Source of the DNA: Aphrocallistes beatrix
Lineage: Eukaryota > Porifera > Hexactinellida > Sceptrulophora > Aphrocallistidae
Direction of reading: 5' to 3'
Assembly (NCBI GenBank): GCA_963281255.1
Contig: OY725501.1
Location: 1,155,674-1,219,673, forward strand
Length of the DNA: 64,000 nt
The position numbers and the translations under genes were made by a program. Below the pieces are notes generated by a model, which was given only the letters and a program-made list of their open reading frames with translations, had not been told where the DNA came from and did no database searches. Positions 44,838-55,151 of this stretch are shown here, in pieces; within the stretch, counting starts at the first letter, position 1, and every line of letters begins with the position of its first letter.

Positions 44838-47829
44838 AAATGCCCCTTCTAAAGACTAAACGTGGACGTTCTTGCGAGAAACGTTTTGATAGTGATGCGC
44901 AGCGTAAGAAATTTGCGGTTGAGTGATGCCTCGGAGGCAAGGAAAGCCTTCCTTATGCGCCAAATGGAATACCAGGCTGCTCATTACGCGAATCAGAGCT
45001 CTCAGGAGAAAGCTGAGCGACTTGAAGCGCAGGTGGAATACCAGACTCCTCATTTCGAGAAGCAGAGCTCTCAGGACAAAGCTGAACGACGTAAATCGCA
45101 GTTGAGATACCAGACTGCTCATTACGCAGAACAGTTCTCTCAGCAGAAAGTTGTGCGGCTTGAAGCGCAGCTGAAGTACCAGACTGCTAGGAATATAAAG
45201 CAGTGCTCTTTACAGAGGTCTGTTCGCCTGAGATATCAGAGAACGTATCAGTTAGCCAAGAATAGAGGTAAAACTAACTTTACATTTCTTAATATTGCAC
45301 GTTCTATGCAAGTAACTGAAACTTCTGATGACATAATTGACGAATTTTCAGTTGACCGGATGGAATATCACTGTTCACATTGTAGTGCTAAATTTTGGGA
45401 GAATGAAAAACTCTCCACTAGCACTAAGGACGACTTCAAGTTTTCCCTCTGCTGCGGACAAGGAAGGTGGTTATTCCCTTCTTACCTTCTCCTCCTGATT
45501 TACTGATGCATCTGCTGACGGCTACTGACAGTCGAGGCTGAGCATTCAGAGAACACATTCGAGCTTATAACTCGGCTCTAGCGTTCGCTTCACTCGGAGT
45601 TAATCTCGATAAAGAGTTAGCTAGCGCTAGGCGCGGAGTGTACACATTTCGTATCCATGGTGTTGTGCATCATTACATTGGGCAGCTAACTCCTCGAGCG
45701 GGAGAAACTGCTTCATTTGCACAAATTTACATCCATGATGGTACTCCTGAGGGAGAGCTGGAGAATCGCCAGCGACACCTTGGAGATGCGAGTCTCCCCG
45801 AACTGCAACTACTGCAGAACTTACTGCATGAAGTAAACCCCTACGTCTCTTACTCAGACAAGGTATCGATATGATGAGAGACAAGGGGGGAGTAGACGTT
45901 AGGATGACCATCAGAGCTGATGGTGCACCAGATCCGAGACGCTATAACGCTCCAACTGCTCCCGAAATAGCAGTCATAATGCCTGGAGATGGCTACACTG
46001 AAGGTGTGGCTACCAGGGATATAGTGCTGCATGCACGTACAGGAGGTTTAAAACTTATCACTGAAACCAATTGTGCATACGATAGCCTCCTTATGTTTTA
46101 TTGTTTCCTTCAGGAGATAACGGCTGGCATCTGGGCAGGGTTTCATCCAGCTTTCCAAAGTCATACGCCTAAATGGGCGCCACCATTTTTCTACGCGCCT
46201 AAACTCTGCATTTTTATAAATGTTTTATGCCACGCGCCTAAGTAGGCGTATGCCGCGCGCCTAAATCATACGCCTAATTATGATCCATGGGACCAAATAC
46301 GCGCCTCTAGGACGCGCCCAGTACGCCTGGATGAAAGCCTGCATCTGGGCATTCCCCACAGTAGAGGGAAAGGCTGTGTATGGAATTCTACTCTTACCGC
46401 CTGATGGTGAGGAGCTCGCTGAGCTATCTGCATCTCTTTGGCAGACTGTTCCACCAGTATATCGTGGACATGTACGCTAAAGTTGAGCAGCAAAGGTTGA
46501 ACTACATAAGTTAAACCAGGAAAAGATCAAAGTGGATCTATACAAAGGCCTGGCCGATGCAGTATCTGCAGGTGACGTCAATCCTATGGCGTATGGAAAG
46601 AGGATCATACTACTTTCTTCCTTCACTGGCAGTCCTCGACAGATGTTCGAGCTCTATCAGGACAGTATGTCTATCGTACGGAAATACGGTAAACCTGATT
46701 TATTTATTACATTTACATGTAACCCGAAATGGGAAGAGATTTCTTCTGCTCTTTTATTGAATCAGAAAGTGACTGACCGTCCAAACTTAACTGTAAGAGT
46801 ATTTAGAATGAAATTGCGTGAATTGCTTAATGACATCTGCGTTAAGCATGTTCTAGGGAGACCACTCGCGCATGTATACACCATCGAGTTTCAAAAGCGT
46901 AGTCTCCCTCATGCACACATCCTGATCATCCTATCTGATCAGGATAAACATAGAGATCCAACTATGTATGATAAGATAGTCTGTGCTGAGATTCCTGACA
47001 AGGATCTCAACCCCAAACTTTATCACATTGTAAAGTACTGCATGATCCACAGCCCATGCGGCGTATTAAGGAAACATGCTGCCTGTATGCGCGATGGAAA
47101 ATGCAGCAAGAAATACCCCAAAGTATTTTCTCAGTTTACCACAACCGGTAATGACAGCTATCCTATGTACAAACGTCGAAATAACGGCCGTACAGTTATT
47201 GTGAATGGAATTCAGCTGGACAATAGGTGGGTTGTTCCATACAACCCTTATTTACATTTGAATATAATGCTCATATAAATATTGAGATTTGCTCTACCAT
47301 TAGTGCTGTTAAATACCTCTACAAGTATGTGTATAAGGGCCATGATAGAGCTATTGTCGAATTTCGCATTGGTGATAGTGCTGGAAGTAACAACAACAAA
47401 GCAACCATGGACGTCGATGAGATTGTCAATTATCTTGAAGCGCGTTATGTTTCTGCTACTGAATCATGCTACCGACTCTTTGGGTATGAACTTCATGCTA
47501 ACTTACCACATGTCATGAGGTTAGCTCTCCATCTGGACCATCACCAGCCTGTCGTGTTTACCGGAGATTCTGATTTGCTGGAGGTTCTTCGTAGACAGAG
47601 GGATACCACCCTTACAGGATGGTTTTTGGCAAACCAAAAATACCTTAGTGCTCGCAAGCTCACATACACCAACTTCCCTGATGAGTTTGTGTGGAATAAA
47701 TCCAAACGTGAGTGGACCGAAAGGTTAAAAGGACATGGTGACATGTTAGGTCGTGTCTATTCCGCCCGTCCAGGTGAAGGAGAACGTTACTTTAACCAAG
47801 GAAGATATTGTATAGGATTCAGAATTTGA
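44838..47829 (+). pseudogene. Helitron Rep protein, broken, no helicase
   Basis: Starts MPLLKTKRGRSCEKRF at 44838. A head with repeated (S/R)xEKAERLEAQVEYQT units (44980-45220) is followed by the zinc motif YHCSHCSAKFWENEK...LCCGQG, FREHIRAYNSALAFASLG, YTFRIHGVVHHYIGQLTP, DGAPDPRRYNAPT, then DLYKGLADAVSAGDVNPMAY, DLFITFTCNPKWEEI (motif 1), FQKRSLPHAHILIIL (HUH motif) and VKYLYKYVYKGHDR (the two-tyrosine motif). This is the Helitron nickase/ligase. Frame changes occur near 44925, 45465, 45870, around the MITE at 46136, at 46500 and at 47250. Confidence 0.88.
46136..46341. mobile_element. hAT MITE (CATCTGGG TSD) inside the Helitron
   Basis: Ends CAGGGTTTCATCCAG and CTGGATGAAAGCCTG; CATCTGGG on both sides (46128-46135, 46342-46349). 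Interior GCGCCTAA/TACGCC motifs as in 41645-41834. Confidence 0.85.
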
Positions 47830-48201
47830 TTGACTATAAATTCATATTTATTCTTAGTTCGAAACTCATATTATGCATTAATTCTTATACTAACTAGTAC
47901 TATCCATAAACAGAATAACAATGGTTGAATTAATACTTTAATTTTTTGGGGTTCTTAAATGATCAGAAAATTAGTGCTGACCCTATTATCACTAGATTTC
48001 TGCTAACTTGCCATTCACCGTGTATTATTGGAAAGTATTCTCTGTTAGAACTCTTTTGAACGGATTTAATGAATTTTCTATAAATTCTTGCATTATTTAA
48101 TCTATTTTTTAATGGAAAATATTGAAAAGATCCAAAACATTGTTGAGTGGCCCATATAATTAAAAAATACAGTCCAAACAAAAAAAAAAGTTTTGTTTAA
48201 C
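47830..48201. other. No gene recognised
   Basis: AT-rich spacer between the truncated Helitron and the THAP element. Confidence 0.3.
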
Positions 48202-48789
48202 CATGGCCTACTTAACTCAGGCCTCACAGTAGAATGTGAAATTTGGACCAGGGATGCGATCGAAGCCGAACAATGAAATACCAACTTTTCAATATTTCGA
48301 GGTAATTTTAGTACATAATGATTTGAGTGATAGCCTTGAGCGTTCACATTTGATCTAACCCTCATTAATTTCTATTTTAATCTCCATCATACTATACTAT
48401 ATTGAGTATTGAAGTGATATATATCATATATTTCATTTAAATAACTGAAATAAACAAGTCAATACTACTACAATCACAATTAATAATGTATTAAAACAGT
48501 TTTACAATACATAAACTTTATTTCGATCATTTTAGCGCTGTTGTTGTCTCTGATTAACAAACTGAGGGTTGAGTTACTGGCATGTGAGAAAGGTTGGCCT
48601 TATAGCTGAACTAAATAAAGAAAAATAAAGTTAAACACACTATATTAAAATATAAGGATATTAAGAGTTAAATTTTTTCAATTTACGTTTTTCAATTCCT
48701 CTACATACTACCATGAAATTATAATTTTATACTTTATTAGCTATCATACTTGTACAATTTCCTGAAACAAATAACAACCTACGTAGAGT

Positions 48790-50071
48790 CGAAAAACGAT
48801 GAATATTGCAGGAAGGACATGTATTTTCTCAGACATCACAATCATTGCTATCTACTTTTGAGTTTAAAGCAAGCTCGACTAGAATTTTCCTCGCTGGCCC
48901 TTCATGGCAACAGACGAACAATGCAGGACCATTTTTTCTGAAGGCTAGAGACCATGATAGCAATTACAGTTTTCGTAGGATTATCTGGACATATATTATA
49001 TCCTATAATTTTGCCTCCCTTGTATGATATACAGTAGTACTCGGTTAGTACGTACCCCTCCAGGAAGCGGAAAAAAGCACGTACTATCCGTAAGTACGTA
49101 CTAACCGAGTTGATATTACATAGGAATCTATATAATAAACGAATTCTGGTTCAGAGAAATGAGTACGTACTAAACCGAAGTACGTTGTATCCCGAGTACG
49201 TACTAACCGAGTTCTACTGTACCGGGTTTTACGTGAATTTCATCCATTTGAAGGATGACATGTTTTGTTCATTCGAAAAAGAACACGTTGCTTGCCTCAG
49301 GAATGGAAATAAATCATTTTCGAGCCCAAATGAAGAGTACAATTTTTCTAAAGTATTGAAGTGAGGAAGTGATAGGCAAGGCATGTGCTGGAGATACTTA
49401 TAACAAACTGGCGAGATCAGATGTGTTTTAAGAGATAATATTTGTGTATGTTGTATCTACGTCTATTTTTGGGAACAAGACTGTTTTCTAATTGGCATTG
49501 AATGAATTGGAGTCGACAAATCTCTGGATGCTCAGATGTTTTCACATCCGAATTGGTATGCATAATATCAATGGTTTGTTGGATATGAACATTCGCTGAT
49601 GATATATGGGAAGCAGTAGATTCAGAATTCTTAGATGGCTCACATCGATAAGGCGCACTAGAAATTTCATTCACAAGTGATTCAAGTTGTCGAATATTCA
49701 CTTAGGCAACTGAGCGAATGTGGAAAATCTCATTTTTACAAAAGGCCTTGATAGAAAGATCGAACGTTACTACCAAATAAACATCAACTAGTATACTAGA
49801 ATTCTCTAAACTAGGACACATAAAAATCAAGCTATGTTCATCTGGGAGTACTTTCTCCGTTGGGAATCTTGTGCGTGTACTCGATATCTTCAGTCCTAAA
49901 GTGCTTCACGCAGACGTAAACAGCCTTTAACTCGTCTATATCATCTCTGCGGAGTGCCCGAACCCAAGCGTGTCTAAGTTGATCTGGTTTCTGCGGCATC
50001 TTGAAAAGAGTCACACAATCTTCAGACTTGTAGTTACACTTGCAGTCAGGTGCCGAGCAACTAGTCGGCAT
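48790..50071 (-). pseudogene. THAP-domain (P-element-like) transposase, broken
   Basis: It starts MPTSCSAPDCKCNYKSEDCV (50071) with the THAP C2CH finger, continuing TLFKMPQKPDQLRHAWVRAL and VYVCVKHF. After a frame change come RRRYN (49470), LKTHLISPVCYKYLQHMP and ILQMDEIHVKPG (first Asp). A 188-bp MITE then interrupts, and the frame resumes exactly with ISYKGGKIIGYNICPDNPTK, VIAIMVSSLQKKWSCIVRLL. These are the motifs of P-element/THAP9-type transposases. The copy carries stops and shifts besides the MITE. Confidence 0.82.
49032..49219. mobile_element. Tigger-type MITE, 188 bp, in the THAP transposase
   Basis: CAGTAGTACTCGGTTAGTAC at the left, GTACTAACCGAGTTCTACTG at the right, TA duplicated (49030-49031, 49220-49221). 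Removing it with one TA restores the codons for VKPGISYKGG. Confidence 0.92.
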
Positions 50072-50330
50072 TTCAAATGTAAGTACGTAGCTAGTGCAAA
50101 AAAGAAATGTATGTAAATACACATGTATTTATTATGATGATTAAATTATATATGAATGCTATTTTTACAAATTAAAGTATATACGAACATGATTGTATGA
50201 AAATGTTATGGGTATTTGTGAATAGATAAACATGAATAAAATATTGTGGTTATTAACAATTACCGGCTTCGACTGCATCCCTGGTACAATATTTCCATTC
50301 TACTGTGAGGCCTGAGTTAAGTAGGCCATG

Positions 50331-50803
50331 CTCTAACAATTTCTTTTCAAGTAAGAATAGTTTGAAAAACCCGATTCCTAGAAAAAAAACGATAGTTAGA
50401 ATAAACCGATAAGTTAGAAAAAAACCGATGAAAATTAATTATAATAACGAATTGAATGATATGTGCATTAAATTAACTAATTATTTGAGAATATTTTGGT
50501 CGATAAATTCGGGATATGTGAATAGGGATCTTAGTAGTTTTAGAACTTCAGATATATAGAGTAAGGTCCGAGATATTTTCCTTCCTTTTTGAAACCTGTC
50601 AACTTCTCACTTTTTGGATATTCTGTACAAAGATTAATTAAATCACCCTCTTCGAATTCGGGTCTAGACAAACAAAATCTTCGCAATCAATATGTGTGGC
50701 ATCATGTGACTGTGTGACAAGGCATTTGATCAAAGCTGTGATGAATCATAGAAACTGGGATTACCCAAATATATACGAAGTAGATTGCGTCATGTCATAA
50801 GAA
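50331..50803. other. No gene recognised
   Basis: AT-rich intergenic sequence up to the HLE-1 head at 50804. Confidence 0.3.
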
Positions 50804-51347
50804 TCCTTACTATTAAAACTCGATTAATATTTGTATATATCTATCTATCTATCTGTTACGAATTGATTGAAGAAGCTGCCACGCGCAGAAAGCTGATTTT
50901 TGGCATGTAGGAGTCTTTTGGCTATGGCTCCAGTAAGTTCTGAGCTCAGAGCAAAATGTCGACTCATCATGGAATTATGACGTCATTGTCACATTTTTAA
51001 AAGTTAAGCAAAACAGTTATTCGAGCATAACTCAGCCATTATAGGAGATAGAAGGCTGAAATTTTAATAGAATCTGTAAACTAACACGCCTCACATATGA
51101 TGCTACTATTATCAAAAAATGATGACTCATCACTTTGTTATGACGTCATCATTACTCATCAAAATTTTAAAAATTGACAAATTTGGTGTTATTTCGAGCG
51201 ATATTGATTTTAAAACTAAGATGGACATATTTAGAGATGATATCTCCCTTATAGTTAATCAATGTCACCTCCAGGCGACCGAAGGGAGCCTCCGGCGGAC
51301 ACAAAGTGCCCGCCAGCCGCGCAGTGCAAGCAAGCGAAGCGCGCTTG
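50804..51347 (+). mobile_element. HLE-1 copy N, full length, 544 bp
   Basis: Head TCCTTACTATTAAAACTCG after AAGAA, a TATC microsatellite, AATTGATTGAAGAAGCTGCC, body with two TGACGTCA (about 50978, 51140) and GATGACTCATC, three tail hairpins, terminal CGCGCTTG at 51347 followed by T. A good reference copy. Confidence 0.95.
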
Positions 51348-51490
51348 TATCGATTATAACAGTAGGACAGGCATATTTAGAGAGGCTATCTCCCTTATAA
51401 TTAACTAATGTGACCCCAGGCGACCGAAGGGAGCCTCCGGCGGACACAAAGTGTTCGCCAGCCGCGCAGCGCAAGCAAGTGAAGCGCGCT

Positions 51491-51492
<2 letters not shown>
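51348..51492 (+). mobile_element. HLE-1 partial O (tail repeated in tandem)
   Basis: From TATCGATTATAACAGTAGG to a second terminal hairpin at 51492: the last ~145 bp of HLE-1 only. Confidence 0.9.
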
Positions 51493-51521
<29 letters not shown>

Positions 51522-52014
51522 GTAACGAATTGATTGAAGAAACTGCCGGGCGCAGAAAGCTGATTTTTACCATGTGGGAGTATTTTGACTATGGCTCCAG
51601 TAAGTTCTGAGTTCAGACCAAAATGTCGACTCATCATGGAATTATGATGTCATTGTCACATTTTTAAAAGTTAAGCAACACAGTTATTCGGGCATAACTC
51701 AGCCATTATAGGAGATAGAAGGCTGAAATTTTAATAGAATCTGTATACTAACACACTTCACATGTGATGCAACTATCATCAAAAAATGATGACTCATCAC
51801 TTTGTTATGACATCATCATTATTCATTAAAATTTTAAAAATTGACAAATTTTGTGATTTTTCGAGTGATATCGATTTTAAAACTAAGATGGACATATTCA
51901 GAGATGATATCTACCTTATAATTAACCAATGTTTCCTCCAGGCGACCGAAGGGAGCCTCCGGCGGACACTTTATGTCCGCCAGCAGCGCAGCGCAAGCAT
52001 GCGAAGCGCGCTTG
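51493..52014 (+). mobile_element. HLE-1 copy P, head lost
   Basis: TA microsatellite, ACGAATTGATTGAAGAAACT, body and tail to CGCGCTTG at 52014. Third unit of a head-to-tail series. Confidence 0.9.
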
Positions 52015-52064
52015 TGGTAATAATAACAGAACAAGTAATGTAGGAAATATTAGTTCCAGTTGTA

Positions 52065-55000
52065 TCATGAGAAAATCATTGAGAACCTATGAGCTATAAT
52101 GTTTAACTTGACGATCGTGTTTTTTGCTGTTGTTTTATCTCGATCGATTTTCTTCAATTTGATCGATGTATGGGGAAGGTGGTATAGCGTGGGAAAGGCC
52201 AGAGGATAATTGTGTTGGGTCGTTAGACATAATTCGTTATTTGGGTTACCTTCTCGAAGGTGGTGGATCATTGGTGACTCGATGATCATGGTCATACGGG
52301 TCGGAGTTCGGAAGTCGATTGGTATTAGGCAAAGGGTTTGCCATCGAACTTCAGGGTTGGAACGCAAATGGGCCGAGATTCTATGGGTTGAGCGCCTTTA
52401 TCTGGTAACCATTGAGGTGGCACCAGTTTGTCCTACGTAGTAGGTTGTAGGGAGGCTTGGGTGGTGCAACAAGTACACCATTCTGAGATGTGAGCATGGT
52501 GCGAAGGGGACTGCGATCTTCGTGTGGAAAAGCTGGAAATAACTAGTGGAGATGAGAAACCTTTTCATGCAGTTGTAATGGTTGTGGTCGAGCGAATGCT
52601 TGGGGAATGAGTAAGTGATAATCGATTTGGCCGTAGCCAGGGGTATCTTTGGGCGGAAGTGAAAGGGGGATCGTTCGAGTGGGGCCAATTGTTTGTGGGT
52701 GGGTCTGTCATTAGAGTAATGGCCGCGGAATGGGGGAGTAGGTTAGTCGTATCATCCGGAAATAGAAAAGTTATGTGATGTCAGCCGTGATGTCAGAGGG
52801 TTGATGACCAGCGCTTATTAAGGCGGGGGGTATCTTTGAAAAAATTGGGTTAGCGCGATATCGAGGTCGTAGCGATAGCTAGGAATCGATGTACAGCTTC
52901 TCTATATGAATTAAGGACCATTTTCCTGGAGGGGCCAGAGGATGTTGTGACATGCAGTGGGACTGGCTCGCGGTGTTCTTGAGTTAAGGTAATGAATGAC
53001 TTAGTGGTTGAGTCGTAAAGAACGTCTTGGGTGCGGTTATCTGGTCCGACCTCTAGTTCATAGGGGGCGAGTAAATCATGAGGTATAGGAAATGTGGAAG
53101 CTACGTCATCGAAGAAAAGTGTGAGTATTTCACCTGGTGGGGCTTGATAGTCGCGTAACAAGAACGCTGTAAACATTCTTAATAGCTCGGGAGCTAAGGG
53201 TAGTCCCATAGGGATTCCTGTGTTTCCATGGTGGTAAAAGTGATAACCATTCGTGACATAATTCATTTGAGTAGAGCTTTGAGAAGGGGTGACAATGACT
53301 TTTGCTGAACTGGACAGAAACACTCAAATGCGTCCATGATGAGTTGGTGGGGTGTCGAAGGATATTTCCTCATATCATATGAACAAGCGCGCTTCGCTTG
53401 CTTGCGCTGCGCGGCTGGCGGATACTTCGTGTCCGCCGGAGGCTCCCTTCGGTCGCCTGGGTTCACATTGGTTAATTATAAGGGAGACATCTCTAAATAT
53501 GTCCATTTAGTGTTAAAATCGATTTCACTCGAAAAATCACCAAATTTGTCAATTTTAAAATTTTTGATGCGTAATGATGACGTCATAACAAAGTGATGAG
53601 TCATTATCTTTTGATGAAAGTCGCATCATATGTGAGGTATGTTAGTATACAGATTCTATTAAAATTTCAGCCTTCTATCTCCTATAATGGCTGAGTTATG
53701 CTCGAATAACTGTTTTGCTTAACTTTTAAAAATGTGACAATGACGTCATAATTCCATGATGAGTCGACATTTTGCTATGAACTCAGAACTTACTGGAGCC
53801 ATAGCCAAAAGACTCCCACATGCCAAAAATCAGCCTTCTGCGCCCGGCAGTTTCTTCAATCAATTCGTAACAGAGAGATATATATACAAATATTAATCGA
53901 GTTTTAATAGTAAGGATATATATATTGATTGGGCTTCGTTGAAGCAGACCAGGGATACAGTTTCATAAACATCTTCAACTAGGAAGCGTGACTGTTTGAT
54001 AACTCGTGTTAGTAGTGGTTGGAAAAAGATTTGCGTGTTGTGAGAGAGGGGCTGATTGATTATGGGTCTTGTGTGGCGACGAATGGTAGCAATATCAATT
54101 GTGATTTGAAAGATGGCAGCTGAGAAGACCAGTGTCACCTTGAAGGTAGGTTTGTGTGTCTTATATTTGAAATATAAGGTTGGACAGCGGTCATCGGTAT
54201 AATACGCTTTATTGGAGTCGGGGTGGGAAAGTAATTTTCGTAATTCGTTTCAATCATCTTGGTATTTAGCCGGAATCACGCGAGTAGTTTCACACTGAGG
54301 TAGGATGCGTAACCTATACTAGTGTCGACTTATGAATGACGACTAGGCCATGACCCTTGTCTACCTGGAATAATGTTAGGTGGAGAGATGTCAATGATGA
54401 CCTAATTTGGGCGACGAGATTTCCATGGGTTTTGTGGAACTTTCGAATCCAGCTGTGTTGGGAAAAGCGTGTGAGTGGCGGGACTCCTGTTGGGAGATCT
54501 AACAATCCCAGGATTGGTGTCGTGAATTGTTGTTCTGGGAGTGGTCCAGGGGTCTGATAGGCAATTCCGAAACAAAGGAGTTTTTGGAGCAAGGCACCGA
54601 GCTCAGGTGGTATGTGGGACTCTAGGAATACTGGCGGTGGGTTGTACTCGAAGTGAGTGGGAAAAGGAGAGGGTGGTTGGATTACTTTTGATGGTGATCC
54701 GGGGTTACATGAGTAGTGGTGTAAAGCGATTTGAGCAGGTGATCACATAGGCGACATCCATGTGTTTCATACATGTAAAGCGGGAGGGAGGACGATACTG
54801 AGGCCAGTCGCCCTCCTCTAGTGAAAATTTGGGATCCGGGCATGCTCCAGATTGTCTCTGCGCGGCGTGAGTTTGAACTCTTACGATCTCCAGAAGGAGG
54901 GGGCGGTGATAATGGGGCGGTGATAATGGGGCGGTTACAAGTACCACCTTTGTACTTTGGCGTTCGATTCTTAGTGCATCTGCGTGGGCTGGGGCCACAG

Positions 55001-55075
55001 TATAAGTGTGAGCTGCGTTATTCGAGGTCCTAGTACGTCCGCACCTGCGACAGAGTCCGTAGACTTTACATGCGA
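52065..55075 (-). mobile_element. Penelope-like element, broken
   Basis: In minus-strand order: CMKHMDVAYVITCSNRF (about 54750), QVDKGHGLVVIHKSTLV (54330), PTLYFKYKTHKPTFKV (54190) and IRRHTRPIINQPLSHN, then after an HLE-1 insertion YHHGNTGIPMGLPLAPELLR (53220), ILTLFFDDVASTFPIPH (53110) and finally TTYYVGQTGATSMVTR (52440). The ADKxxGLVV, PKTHKP-like, GIPMGLPLAPEL and FDD series is a Penelope-type reverse transcriptase and YVGQTG is the core of the GIY-YIG endonuclease expected behind it. Several breaks are present. The region is less AT-rich than its surroundings. Confidence 0.75.
53384..53916 (-). mobile_element. HLE-1 copy Q, full length, inside the Penelope-like element
   Basis: Tail hairpin from 53384 after ATGAA, head ending AAGGA at 53916 before TATATATA; the insertion is again between A and T. 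TGACGTCA at about 53577 and 53740. Confidence 0.93.
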
Positions 55076-55151
55076 CCAGTGTGACTTCTGAGAGGCACCT
55101 TCATTTTCATTTCGTTTATTTGTCATTTGCCTGTGCTTTAAGGTGAACAAA

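Larger units (their letters stand above)
43874..47800 (+). mobile_element. Helitron with Rep domain, 3' truncated
   Basis: The head (TATTAAAATGCTAGG, CCGAATTGATTGAAGAATTGG, then three ~150-bp units at 44190-44590) is that of HLE-2. It is followed by a Rep-coding region. The coding sequence stops at about 47793 after PGEGERYF, where Helitrons go on to the helicase, so the helicase and 3' hairpin are missing. A MITE (43686-43873) interrupts the very tip. Confidence 0.8.
48202..50330 (-). mobile_element. P-type element with THAP transposase, 2.13 kb
   Basis: Inverted ends of about 65 bp: CATGGCCTACTTAACTCAGG, CCTCACAGTAGAATG and ACCAGGGATGC(G/A) at the left return inverted at the right with few differences. 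Flanking 7-mers GTTTAAC and CTCTAAC agree at five positions. The ends resemble those of the foldback family at 34570, 33582 and 16764. Confidence 0.75.
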
